IMG/VR virus record: IMGVR_UViG_3300048587_000027
Location: 1-24,534 of that record
DNA length: 24,534 nt
Origin: a virus
Reading direction: 5' to 3' (one strand)
Below the pieces are notes generated by a model, which was not told the origin of the DNA, did not search any database, and worked only from the letters and a program-made list of their open reading frames with translations. Below, piece by piece: positions 1 through 6,225 of this stretch. Every line of letters begins with the position of its first letter. Position 1 is the stretch's first letter. Made by a program: the position numbers and the translations under genes.

Positions 1-27
1 GCCCGCGCGTCGCCCCGTTCAGTCATT

Positions 28-83
28 TGGTGCCGGAGGCGGGAATCGAACCCGCACGCCCTTTCGGGCACCGGATTTTGAGC
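28..83 (-). other. 3' fragment of a tRNA-Leu gene; probable prophage attachment site
   Basis: Read on the minus strand, this ends in an encoded CCA and contains a complete T arm (GCGGG-TTCGATT-CCCGC), a long type II variable arm (GGTGCCCGAAAGGGCGT) and an anticodon loop CTCAAAA, i.e. a tRNA-Leu with anticodon CAA. The bases 5' of the loop do not pair properly with TCCGG, and no 5' acceptor strand or GGTAG D-loop motif follows at the expected distance, so this is a fragment and not a working tRNA gene. Integration into the 3' end of a tRNA leaves exactly such a fragment at one prophage end, with phage DNA on its 5' side (here the right) and chromosome on its 3' side (bases 1 to 27). The exact core length cannot be fixed without the other junction. 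Confidence 0.8.
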
Positions 84-275
84 GCGGCGGGTAGGATTTG
101 GCACTCTGCGACACGATCCGCCACAGAGGGCAGAACCGGCTGCCGGCGACCTGGATTGCCGGCTGCATGGGCCAGTGATGGGTCAGGAATCGCCCGCCTG
201 AGCGCCGATCGCCGGCCCGGACGTAGGCAGGTGCCAGCCGGCCGCCGATCGCGCGTCCTGCGCCGATCTGGCGCG
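84..275. other. Non-coding stretch between the attachment site and the last phage gene
   Basis: I find no convincing gene here. Open frames exist on both strands but have no recognisable start context and give low-complexity Arg/Pro/Gly translations typical of GC-rich non-coding DNA. The segment holds several short repeats: GCCGATC near 204, 244 and 262, and TGCCGGC near 141 and 157. Such repeats next to an attachment core could be integrase arm sites, but this is speculation. No clear intrinsic terminator for the late operon is visible. Confidence 0.5.
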
Positions 276-347
276 TCAGAGCACCCAGACGACCAGGTGC
301 GCGACGCACCAGGCCCAGAGGTCGATCAGCCAGTCAACGATCGGCAT
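276..347 (-). CDS. Possible 23-aa hydrophobic peptide at the end of the lysis cassette
   Basis: A 24-codon frame, ATG at 347 and TGA at 278-276, overlaps the last 14 bases of the i-spanin gene in another frame. The peptide reads MPIVDWLIDLW followed by AWCVAHLVVWVL. It is tryptophan-rich and hydrophobic almost throughout, as expected of a single membrane-inserted helix. A GGGAG sequence lies 8 bases before the ATG and could serve as a ribosome binding site. The overlap with the preceding gene fits translational coupling. I do not recognise a family. It is short enough to occur by chance, so this is a candidate only. Confidence 0.35.
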   Translation of the reverse strand: MPIVDWLIDLWAWCVAHLVVWVL

Positions 348-870
348 TGACGCGCTCCCGCAGCGCCTCGTACCAGTCCCGCGCCTCGCTCAGTCGCTCG
401 ATATTGGCCCGGCAGATCCCGTAGTTTTGCCGGACGACGTCGAGCTCGTCGGCAAGCCGGACGAGCTGATCGAGTGCGGGATCATCGGGATCGGCTCGAG
501 GTGGCTCGGCCACGGCGGGAGCGCCGGACAGGCCGCCGGCGGCGTCGAGCTGCACGCCGACAGCAGCAGGCACCCGGATATCGCGCAGGCGAGCCATAGC
601 GGCCCGCCACGCGGCGGTTTGGCGTTGGGCTTGGTCATTGAGCAGCGCCTCCTTCTGCGCCTGCCGGGCTGCCGACTTCGCGGCCAGCGCGGCAAGATCG
701 GTTTCCGTCTGCCGTGCAGCCCGCTCGGCGACGATCTGCCGCTCGGTCCAGACGGCGCGCTCGGCATCCCGGCCGTGAATCCTGCCGGTCAGGTACGTCC
801 CGCCGAACGCCGCCGCGACGAGCAGCAGGCCGCCGATCCAACCGGCCACGCGGGTCGGTAGGTCGATCAT
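334..870 (-). CDS. Rz-like inner-membrane spanin subunit (i-spanin)
   Basis: This 178-aa protein starts at an ATG overlapping the endolysin stop codon (ATGA). Residues about 9 to 28 form one N-terminal membrane anchor (GWIGGLLLVAAAFGGTYLTG). A long charged helical region follows at about 33 to 95, rich in Ala, Gln, Arg and Glu (ERQIVAERAARQTETDLAAL). A Pro/Ala-rich linker comes next, then a second helix at about 135 to 177. A short N-in anchor plus a periplasmic coiled coil is the signature of Rz-type i-spanins, which pair with an outer-membrane lipoprotein to fuse the two membranes in the last step of lysis. The identification is greatly strengthened by the lipoprotein frame nested entirely inside this gene. 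The alternative upstream start of the same open frame (near 1278) lies wholly inside the amidase gene and is rejected. Confidence 0.88.
   Translation of the reverse strand: MIDLPTRVAGWIGGLLLVAAAFGGTYLTGRIHGRDAERAVWTERQIVAERAARQTETDLAALAAKSAARQAQKEALLNDQAQRQTAAWRAAMARLRDIRVPAAVGVQLDAAGGLSGAPAVAEPPRADPDDPALDQLVRLADELDVVRQNYGICRANIERLSEARDWYEALRERVNADR
390..638 (-). CDS. Rz1-like outer-membrane spanin lipoprotein nested in the Rz gene
   Basis: An 82-aa frame starts at ATG 638 and lies wholly within the i-spanin gene in a different frame. It begins with a basic segment (MTKPNAKPPRGG), then a hydrophobic core (PLWLACAISGCLLL) and a lipobox L-S-A-C with the acylated cysteine at residue 29. The mature part is short (54 residues) and starts proline-rich (STPPAACPALPPWP). 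A type II signal peptide, a short Pro-rich mature chain and an embedded out-of-frame location are the three hallmarks of Rz1 o-spanins. It would sit in the outer membrane and bind the periplasmic domain of the i-spanin. The open frame extends upstream to 767, but the lipoprotein signal places the start at 638. Confidence 0.88.
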   Translation of the reverse strand: MTKPNAKPPRGGPLWLACAISGCLLLSACSSTPPAACPALPPWPSHLEPIPMIPHSISSSGLPTSSTSSGKTTGSAGPISSD

Positions 871-1412
871 CGGCGCACCGTCTCGTTGAGCGCGTCGGCG
901 ATCGCGCGCGCCGCGGCCATCTGCGCCGCCGGATCGGTGATCCGGTCCCGGTCGGCCGCGTTCGTGATGAACCCGAGCTCGACCAGCACCACCGGCCGTT
1001 CGTAGCGCAGGATCGCCAGGTCGTCGCGCTGCTTCGCCCCTCGGTCGCGCGTGCCGAGCGCCGCGACCACGCGCCGCTGCACTTCGGCAGCGACCCATTC
1101 GCTCGCCAGGTACAGCGTTTCCGTCCCATTCGCCTGCTCGGCAGTCGCCGCGTTGCAGTGCAGGCTCACCAGTGCGTCGCACTGCGCGGCTCGAGCGCGC
1201 GCTACCCGGTCGCGCAGCGGCGCATCCTCGGCGTTCGTGACCCGAGTCAGGAACGTCGCCCACCCGCGACGCAAACACTGGTCGCGCAGTTCCATCGCCA
1301 CCGCGAGCGCGATCTGCGCTTCCTGCACCTCGCCAGCCACTGCGCCCGGATCGTAGACCGCCCAGCGGCGGTTGCTCATGCCGTGGCCGGGGTCAATGGC
1401 GATCTTGAGCAC
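867..1412 (-). CDS. Endolysin: N-acetylmuramoyl-L-alanine amidase (Amidase_3 family)
   Basis: This 181-aa protein is a single catalytic domain with the Amidase_3 motifs in order: IDPGHG with H10, an EAQIALAVA helix with E31, VSLHCNA with H85, and VLVELGFITN with E145. In the family, the first Glu and the two His residues bind zinc and the last Glu is catalytic. It cleaves the bond between N-acetylmuramic acid and L-alanine in peptidoglycan. There is no signal peptide and no separate wall-binding domain, so release probably depends on the holin encoded just upstream. The start is a GTG at 1412, one base after the preceding stop codon. The stop overlaps the spanin ATG. It belongs to a compact lysis operon. 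Confidence 0.95.
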   Translation of the reverse strand: MLKIAIDPGHGMSNRRWAVYDPGAVAGEVQEAQIALAVAMELRDQCLRRGWATFLTRVTNAEDAPLRDRVARARAAQCDALVSLHCNAATAEQANGTETLYLASEWVAAEVQRRVVAALGTRDRGAKQRDDLAILRYERPVVLVELGFITNAADRDRITDPAAQMAAARAIADALNETVRR

Positions 1413-1413
1413 G

Positions 1414-1683
1414 TCAGTCCGCCAGCTTGCGCAACCGCCGCAGCAGTTGACTGCGCTTCCACTGCCAGCGGGTCGCGGCCCAGACGCACGCGCCAGCGAG
1501 ACTCGCCATGAACCCGACGAGCCAGTTCGGCGGCGAGTTGTCGAACCCGGCCAGCGCGAACGCCGCGACGCCGCCCATCGCCGCCATGCCGAACACGTCG
1601 CCGGGAATCGAGCGATGCAGCGTGACGACGATCGCCGACACGATCACGATCGCCAGAGAGAGCCAGTAGATGCACTCAGCCAT
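1414..1683 (-). CDS. Small three-helix membrane protein; holin or antiholin candidate
   Basis: This 89-aa protein has three predicted membrane segments at about residues 5 to 22 (IYWLSLAIVIVSAIVVTL), 30 to 47 (VFGMAAMGGVAAFALAGF) and 53 to 73 (NWLVGFMASLAGACVWAATRW). It ends in a strongly basic tail (KRSQLLRRLRKL). Size, three helices and a basic C-terminus fit class I phage holins, as does its place directly before the endolysin. Its ATG overlaps the end of the preceding small membrane protein by 8 bases. I cannot tell from sequence which of the two tandem membrane proteins is the pore former. No specific holin family is recognised with certainty. Confidence 0.8.
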   Translation of the reverse strand: MAECIYWLSLAIVIVSAIVVTLHRSIPGDVFGMAAMGGVAAFALAGFDNSPPNWLVGFMASLAGACVWAATRWQWKRSQLLRRLRKLAD

Positions 1684-2029
1684 TGCGACCTCCCAGCAAA
1701 CGACGCAGCCAGTCGCCGAGGATTGCGCCGAGCTGCGCGTCTCTCAGTGCGCGAATCGCCTCCCCCGCGAGCGCCATGCCGAACAGCCCGACCGCGAACA
1801 CGATCCCGGCCTCGACGCGCACTGACGCGACCCCGCTCACCTCGGCGAGCGCCGGCCCGATGTTGGCCGCTGCGGCAAATCCGCCGACGGCAGCAATCGC
1901 GCGATCGACTCGCGTTGTCTCCACCGGCAGCCAGCGCAACGCAACGACTGCGCCGGCCAGCCCCGGCCAGAGCTTGGCGGCCATCTGCGTCACAGTGTCC
2001 CAAAAGCCCGGTTGCGGTTCAGCCGCCAT
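1676..2029 (-). CDS. Small membrane protein; holin candidate
   Basis: This 117-aa protein starts MAAEPQPGFWDTVTQMAAKL and has hydrophobic segments at about 20 to 36 (LWPGLAGAVVALRWLPV), 43 to 64 (a Gly/Ala-rich stretch) and 71 to 94 (VEAGIVFAVGLFGMALAGEA). The C-terminal tail is Arg/Gly-rich. The pattern of a short polar head, Gly/Ala-rich helices and a basic tail resembles putative phage holins of proteobacterial prophages. It opens the lysis cassette, 12 bases after the last tail gene, and overlaps the next small membrane protein. Two tandem holin-like proteins may be a holin and antiholin pair, or one may be an accessory lysis protein. Confidence 0.75.
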   Translation of the reverse strand: MAAEPQPGFWDTVTQMAAKLWPGLAGAVVALRWLPVETTRVDRAIAAVGGFAAAANIGPALAEVSGVASVRVEAGIVFAVGLFGMALAGEAIRALRDAQLGAILGDWLRRLLGGRNG

Positions 2030-2041
2030 GATCTCGATCCC

Positions 2042-3493
2042 CTATGCCGTTTCCCGCGAAATCGCCCACGCCGAATCGCTCACTCCGAACACAGGCTCCG
2101 TGAACGTGATGACCGCCCGGCCCGGGGCCTTGAACGTCAGCGTGAAGTCGGCGAACCCATCGGCACCGGCGAGCGCGGCCGGACTCACCGACACGATCGA
2201 CGGAGCGTCCGACACCGCCAGCACTTCGATGCCCGTGGGATCGCCGCCCGTGACGACCTGCACGGCCGCCGTGCGCGTGACAACCGGCGAGTCGCCGTAG
2301 CGGATGCCGCTCGAGCGCACGCCGCTCACCGCAGCCGCGTCCAGAACGCTCCAGACGATCGGGTATTGCAACGAGGCCGCGGCGATCGTGTCCCAGGTGA
2401 TCGCCAGGTCGGCCTGCACAGCCGCCACGACGTTCCAGTTGGCGACGTAGTTCGTCTCGACGACCCCTGCCAGCCCGCCGATCTCGTAGCCGAAGGCGTA
2501 GTCGCGTTGGACGCTGGCCGTCGTCGTCCAGCTGATCGCCAGGTCGGCCGAGACGGCGTTCAGCACGTCCCATGCCGGCGTGAAGTCCGCCGCGGGCGCG
2601 CCGTCGAGCCCCCAACTCGTGATGAAGTCGGCCTCGACCGCGAGCGGCAGGTAGCCGCCGCCGCCGATCACGCCGGTCTCGACGACCTCCCACGAAACCG
2701 CGTAGTCGCACTCGACCGCGCCGGCGGCGTTCCACGCGATCGTGTAGCTCGATTCGACTTGACTCGTCGTGTAGGTCGGCCAGCCGTCGAGCGGGAACCA
2801 CGGCGGCGAGCTCGTCGCCACGTCGTAGATCACCCACGCCGGCGCATAGTCGGCGCTGACCGCCGACAGGTCGGTCATGTCCCAGCTGACGGCGTAATCG
2901 GCCGAGACGGGGTTCGTCGATTGGACGTCCCAGACCGGCGCGAAGTCGGACGTGATCGCAGCGATCGTGCTCCACGCCACCGGGTAGTCGATCTGCGCGG
3001 CGTTGCGCACGTCCCAGAGGGTCAGCAGGTCGCTCGAGACGCTGGTCGACACCCCCCAGGTGACGCTGAAGTCGGCGGTGAGCGAGCCGGCCGAGTTCCA
3101 CGCGAACGCGTGATCCGAGGTGACGTAACCACCCCCGTCCCACGCCACCGAGTAGTCGGCCTGCGCATACGCCTGCCCGGAGTCCCACGAGACGGCGAAG
3201 TCGGACTCGACCGCCGAGACCGCATCCCACGTCAGCGCATAGTCGCGCTCGATCGTGCCGATCACGCTCCACGACGTGGCGTAGTCAGTCGAGACCGCGC
3301 CCGCCTCGTCCCACGCGAGGGCGTAGTCCTGCTGCGCGAAGGTCAGGACGTCAGACGATACCGAGTAGTCCGACTCGACCGCGATCGCGGCGACGTTCCA
3401 CGAGACCGAGAGGTCTCGCGTGACAGAGACAGTATCGGCGACGAACCATGACGGTGCGCCGCCTGTGGTCAGCGGGTACCAGGCGGTCGCCAT
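2042..3493 (-). CDS. Tail fibre-like protein made of about 23 fourteen-residue D-Y-x-x-x-W repeats
   Basis: This 483-aa protein is dominated by tandem repeats from about residue 24 to 388. The consensus is V-x-x-D-(Y/F)-(A/S)-x-x-W-(D/N)-x-x-x-A, for example VSADYAVSWDMTDL, IERDYALTWDAVSA and VQADLAITWDTIAA. By my count 21 of 23 units keep the Trp and 20 of 23 keep the Asp. Most units are exactly 14 residues; a few carry Gly/Pro/Ser-rich insertions. The C-terminal 95 residues are different, beta-rich and Ig-like (SIVSVSPAALAG, FADFTLTFKAPGRAVITF). No signal peptide or membrane segment is present. As the last gene before lysis, directly after other tail genes, it is most likely a virion fibre or adhesin. 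The alternating pattern suggests one beta-strand per unit. I recognise the repeat style from other phage structural proteins but not a named family. Confidence 0.9.
   Translation of the reverse strand: MATAWYPLTTGGAPSWFVADTVSVTRDLSVSWNVAAIAVESDYSVSSDVLTFAQQDYALAWDEAGAVSTDYATSWSVIGTIERDYALTWDAVSAVESDFAVSWDSGQAYAQADYSVAWDGGGYVTSDHAFAWNSAGSLTADFSVTWGVSTSVSSDLLTLWDVRNAAQIDYPVAWSTIAAITSDFAPVWDVQSTNPVSADYAVSWDMTDLSAVSADYAPAWVIYDVATSSPPWFPLDGWPTYTTSQVESSYTIAWNAAGAVECDYAVSWEVVETGVIGGGGYLPLAVEADFITSWGLDGAPAADFTPAWDVLNAVSADLAISWTTTASVQRDYAFGYEIGGLAGVVETNYVANWNVVAAVQADLAITWDTIAAASLQYPIVWSVLDAAAVSGVRSSGIRYGDSPVVTRTAAVQVVTGGDPTGIEVLAVSDAPSIVSVSPAALAGADGFADFTLTFKAPGRAVITFTEPVFGVSDSAWAISRETA
2330..3424 (-). 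repeat. Array of about 23 coding repeats, 42-bp unit
   Basis: Within the 483-aa gene the DNA repeats with a basic period of 42 bp, visible on the plus strand as recurring GTAGTC/GAAGTCG (the Tyr-Asp or Phe-Asp codons) and TCCCA (the Trp codon). Units are diverged at the base level, so the conserved signal is the protein motif and not a recent DNA amplification. Longer units occur where loops are inserted, e.g. around 2650 and 2780. Confidence 0.85.
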
Positions 3494-3502
3494 CGGTCAG
3501 GC

Positions 3503-3727
3503 TCAGGGTTCGATCGCCGGCATGCCGCTGATCTCGCCGGTGAGCGGAGCGGTCGAGGCTTCCAGCGCATCGACGCGCGCGATCAGGTCGCCCTGCTCCG
3601 CTTCCAGTGCGGTGACGCGCGCCACGCACGCATCGAACGCATCGCGTTCCGCCTGCGTCATGCCCGGCGTGGGCTTGATGCCGTTGACCTTGTTCGCCAG
3701 AGCGGCGATGTATTCGAGCAGCTTCAT
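3503..3727 (-). CDS. Small coiled-coil protein in the tail fibre block
   Basis: This 74-aa protein starts MKLLEYIAALANKVNGIK and contains a heptad-like helical region at about residues 24 to 58 (AERDAFDACVARVTALEA, then EQGDLIARVDALEAS), ending in PLTGEISGMPAIEP. The predicted coiled coil would suit a short trimeric linker, or a chaperone or connector for the fibre encoded next. The preferred start is ATG 3727 because GAGG lies 6 bases upstream. An alternative ATG at 3739 overlaps the previous stop (ATGA) and would add MRLI. The next gene follows 9 bases later. Family not recognised. Confidence 0.8.
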   Translation of the reverse strand: MKLLEYIAALANKVNGIKPTPGMTQAERDAFDACVARVTALEAEQGDLIARVDALEASTAPLTGEISGMPAIEP

Positions 3728-3735
3728 GATGAGCC

Positions 3736-5052
3736 TCATTCCTCGATGACGGTGCAGGAGACAATGCCGCTGGTGTTCGTCGCGTTGCGCACCAGCGCGA
3801 CCGGCGTATCCGAGACGGTCAGGCTGCCGCCGCCGAAGGCCGACACGGGCACCTTCAGCACCGCCTGCCCGCCTTCCAGAGCCGCCTCGAACGCCTGCCC
3901 GGTGAACTCGCCGATCTCGGCGCCAGCGATCGCGCCCACTTGCGCAGCCCAGACGACCCCGCTGATGTTCGTCGCGCCCGCGGCCGACGCGTCGATCTTC
4001 AGCTTGAGCTTGCGAACGGTGTTCGTGGTCGTGAACGTCGCGGTCTCGACCCACGCGGAATCGCCGTTCGCGTTCGTCGCGGCAACCCGGGCCTTGTAGG
4101 TGGTGGCGGGCGACAGGCCCGTGATGGCGAGGCTCGTCGCGTTCGCCGCGGCCGGCGAGTTGCTGGCAGCCGTCCAGCTCGAGTACGGCGACGGCGACCA
4201 CTCCACCTTGAACCCGGTCTCATCGGCCGAGTTGTCCGTCCAGTTGATCGTCGCGCCGGTGTTGCCGATCGCGGTCGTCGTGCCGATGGTGGGCGCGGCG
4301 GGCGGGCTGCCCGCCACCTCGATCACGCTCGCCGGGTCGGAGGTGATCGTCGCCATGTCGGCGTCGGAGAGCGCGTCAGCAAAGAAGGCGAACTCGAAGT
4401 GCGCTTTCGTATTGCCCGTGCCAGTCCAACTGCCGCCGATGTAGAGCGGCCTGCCAGTGTCGCCGATGAGGTCGGTTGCGCTCGGTGTCGCGTTTGCGCG
4501 GGCGCTCGTGATTTCCGAGCCGTTGAGCCACGGCCGGATCTTCGCGGTTGCGTCCGACTGATCGTGACGCACGGCAATCGTCATCAGGCCCAGCGCGTCG
4601 TCGCTCGCCGCCCCGCCGGAGTTGTTGCCGCCGCCGCCAGCGACTTTCCAGTCCAGCGTATAGCCACCTGCTTTCAGGTCAAGGCCAGTCTGGAAGGTGT
4701 TCGGCGGCGCGACAGACGCAATCCCACGAACGTCTGAGACGCCGTTGAACAGATCGCCGTACCAGCTCGCGCCGAACGTGAAGGCGTCGTTTTCCTTTAG
4801 CCCTCCGTAGCCGCCCGCGATCGAGTCGGTGAAGTACGTCGCGTCGTTGTCGCCCTCGATCAGCCCATCGGTCGAGTTATAGGTCGCGCTGCTCGCGGCG
4901 CGCGAAATCAACGTCGTCACCGTGTCGCCGGGGCGCAACCGATGAAGTTGTGTCGCGCTCGCCGGCCAGTACAGGACGTGGATCTTGCTCGCCCACGCCG
5001 CCTTGATCTGGTATGCGACCGCGGTCGCGGATACTGGTAGACGTGCGGCCAT
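3736..5052 (-). CDS. Tail protein with LamG-like lectin domain and fibronectin type III domain
   Basis: This 438-aa protein has three parts. Residues about 50 to 245 look like a concanavalin A/LamG-type jelly roll: YTLDWKVAGGG, LMTIAVRHDQSD, IRPWLNGSEI, RPLYIGGSW and the typical closing ALSDADMATI. Residues about 253 to 342 form a fibronectin type III domain (APTIGTTTA, ATINWTDNSADETGFKVEWS, ITGLSPATTYKARVAATNANG, ending TATFTTT). The last 95 residues are a beta-rich module of unknown type. Such lectin plus FN3 combinations are common in phage receptor-binding and tail proteins and usually mediate carbohydrate contact. It lies 9 bases after the preceding gene in the same operon. The specific sugar, if any, cannot be inferred. 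Confidence 0.88.
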   Translation of the reverse strand: MAARLPVSATAVAYQIKAAWASKIHVLYWPASATQLHRLRPGDTVTTLISRAASSATYNSTDGLIEGDNDATYFTDSIAGGYGGLKENDAFTFGASWYGDLFNGVSDVRGIASVAPPNTFQTGLDLKAGGYTLDWKVAGGGGNNSGGAASDDALGLMTIAVRHDQSDATAKIRPWLNGSEITSARANATPSATDLIGDTGRPLYIGGSWTGTGNTKAHFEFAFFADALSDADMATITSDPASVIEVAGSPPAAPTIGTTTAIGNTGATINWTDNSADETGFKVEWSPSPYSSWTAASNSPAAANATSLAITGLSPATTYKARVAATNANGDSAWVETATFTTTNTVRKLKLKIDASAAGATNISGVVWAAQVGAIAGAEIGEFTGQAFEAALEGGQAVLKVPVSAFGGGSLTVSDTPVALVRNATNTSGIVSCTVIEE

Positions 5053-5061
5053 ATCTCAGCC

Positions 5062-6225
5062 TCAGTTCGGATTGATGAGGGAAACGCCGAACGCCGTCAC
5101 CCACCCGAGCATGTTCAGCGACGGGATGTAGAACAGCGACCTGTAGGCATCGGTCGTCGGCACGGCGCCCTTGTACTCGGGGATCGCGTCACCGCTCAGG
5201 GTGATCGTCGAGGACACCCACGTTCCGGTGAGCGGGTTGGCCGGCGGAACCACCTTGACCAGCGTGTTGCCTGCGCCGGAACTCGCCCGCCAGTACAGGT
5301 TCCCGTTACCCTCGTGCCAAACCGGAGGGTTGTAGTTGGCGTCGATCGACGCCCCGGTGCGCGAGAGCGTGTACCAGCCGGCCGCCGGATAGTCGAGGTC
5401 GAGCGCCTGCCATGACGACCCCCAGATGAACAGGATCAGCCGCTTGCCGTTGCCCGCCCAATACAGCGCCTTCGCGTATCCGCTGGCCGGGGTTGCCGTG
5501 CCGATCCCGGAGAGCGTGCCGAAGGTTCCGGTCGCCACGTCGAGGTATGGCAGGAAGGAGCGTGCGTGCTGATTGCTTCCGGCCACCGAGTAGAACCGCT
5601 TCGTGACCGGATCAAATACCGTCGTGCACTCGACGCCGTCGAACGAGAACGTGCCCGTGGCCGCCCGCGACCAGACGCCTGTCGCGCAGTCGAACTTGTG
5701 CGCCACCGACGCGCTTACGGACTCGGCGCATACGGCCGCGCGCCCCAGGTGCAGCATCGAGCCCTTGGTGTTGCCCGCATCGGCTGCGCGGATCGTGGCC
5801 ATCGCGGCGTATGGATGCGGCGGCGCCGGCACTTCGGTCAGACCGCTGCGCTCGTAGTACGGCGAGCCGTTCGTTTGCGCGAGCGTGCTCGGCGTTCCTG
5901 TCTCCGTGACGCCCGGCACCCCTCGCCAGAACCATGCGCGCGTCGTGAAGTCGAACCCGGCCGCGCCGAGGATCTCGTAGTGATCGTGGCCGCCCGAGGA
6001 CGCCACGATGAACGCGCCATCGGTCGAATAGTCGCGGTTGAAGTACCCCGACCCATACGCCTCGAACAGCGCCTTCGTGAATCGGCCCGTGTCCATGCCG
6101 TTGGGCGCCACTGCGGTGTGCGCGCCGGCCGCACCGACCAGCTTGGCCGCGCCGAGCGCCGGCAGACTTCCGCTTGACGGTGCTGCCGTCACGTTGATCC
6201 TGAGCGTTGCGGTCGCGCGCGTCAT
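5062..6225 (-). CDS. Tail protein with probable beta-propeller fold
   Basis: This 387-aa protein starts MTRATATLRINVTAAPSSG. Its ATG overlaps the stop of the 1210-aa gene (ATGA), which decides the start over an upstream ATG at 6327. From about residue 45 it shows blade-like repeats in which a small-residue strand is followed by a Trp/Tyr and a turn: TRAWFWRGVPG, CATGVWSRAATGTFSF, FDPVTKRFYSVAGSN, LDVATGTFGTLSGIG, KRLILFIWGSSWQALD, GNLYWRASSGAGN. Patterns of the kind D-x-x-T-x-x-W/F are typical of kelch or galactose-oxidase-like propellers. It sits between two lectin-like tail proteins and probably belongs to the adsorption apparatus. No catalytic residues are identified. Confidence 0.82.
   Translation of the reverse strand: MTRATATLRINVTAAPSSGSLPALGAAKLVGAAGAHTAVAPNGMDTGRFTKALFEAYGSGYFNRDYSTDGAFIVASSGGHDHYEILGAAGFDFTTRAWFWRGVPGVTETGTPSTLAQTNGSPYYERSGLTEVPAPPHPYAAMATIRAADAGNTKGSMLHLGRAAVCAESVSASVAHKFDCATGVWSRAATGTFSFDGVECTTVFDPVTKRFYSVAGSNQHARSFLPYLDVATGTFGTLSGIGTATPASGYAKALYWAGNGKRLILFIWGSSWQALDLDYPAAGWYTLSRTGASIDANYNPPVWHEGNGNLYWRASSGAGNTLVKVVPPANPLTGTWVSSTITLSGDAIPEYKGAVPTTDAYRSLFYIPSLNMLGWVTAFGVSLINPN

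Noticed and set aside
28-120. A complete tRNA-Leu gene
   Set aside because: The anticodon stem does not pair and no acceptor 5' strand or D-arm motif is present at the right distance; only the 3' part is tRNA-like.
19-309. 96-codon minus-strand frame running through the attachment site
   Set aside because: It reads through the tRNA fragment, is Arg/Gly/Pro-rich, and has no start context.
871-1278. N-terminal extension of the i-spanin frame
   Set aside because: It is antisense-free but lies wholly inside the amidase gene in another frame and has Arg/Ala/Gly noise composition; the ATGA overlap at 870 is the better start.
2330-3424. A CRISPR array or non-coding tandem repeat
   Set aside because: The repeat is 42 bp, diverged in DNA, stays in frame and is conserved as protein motif; there are no unique spacers.
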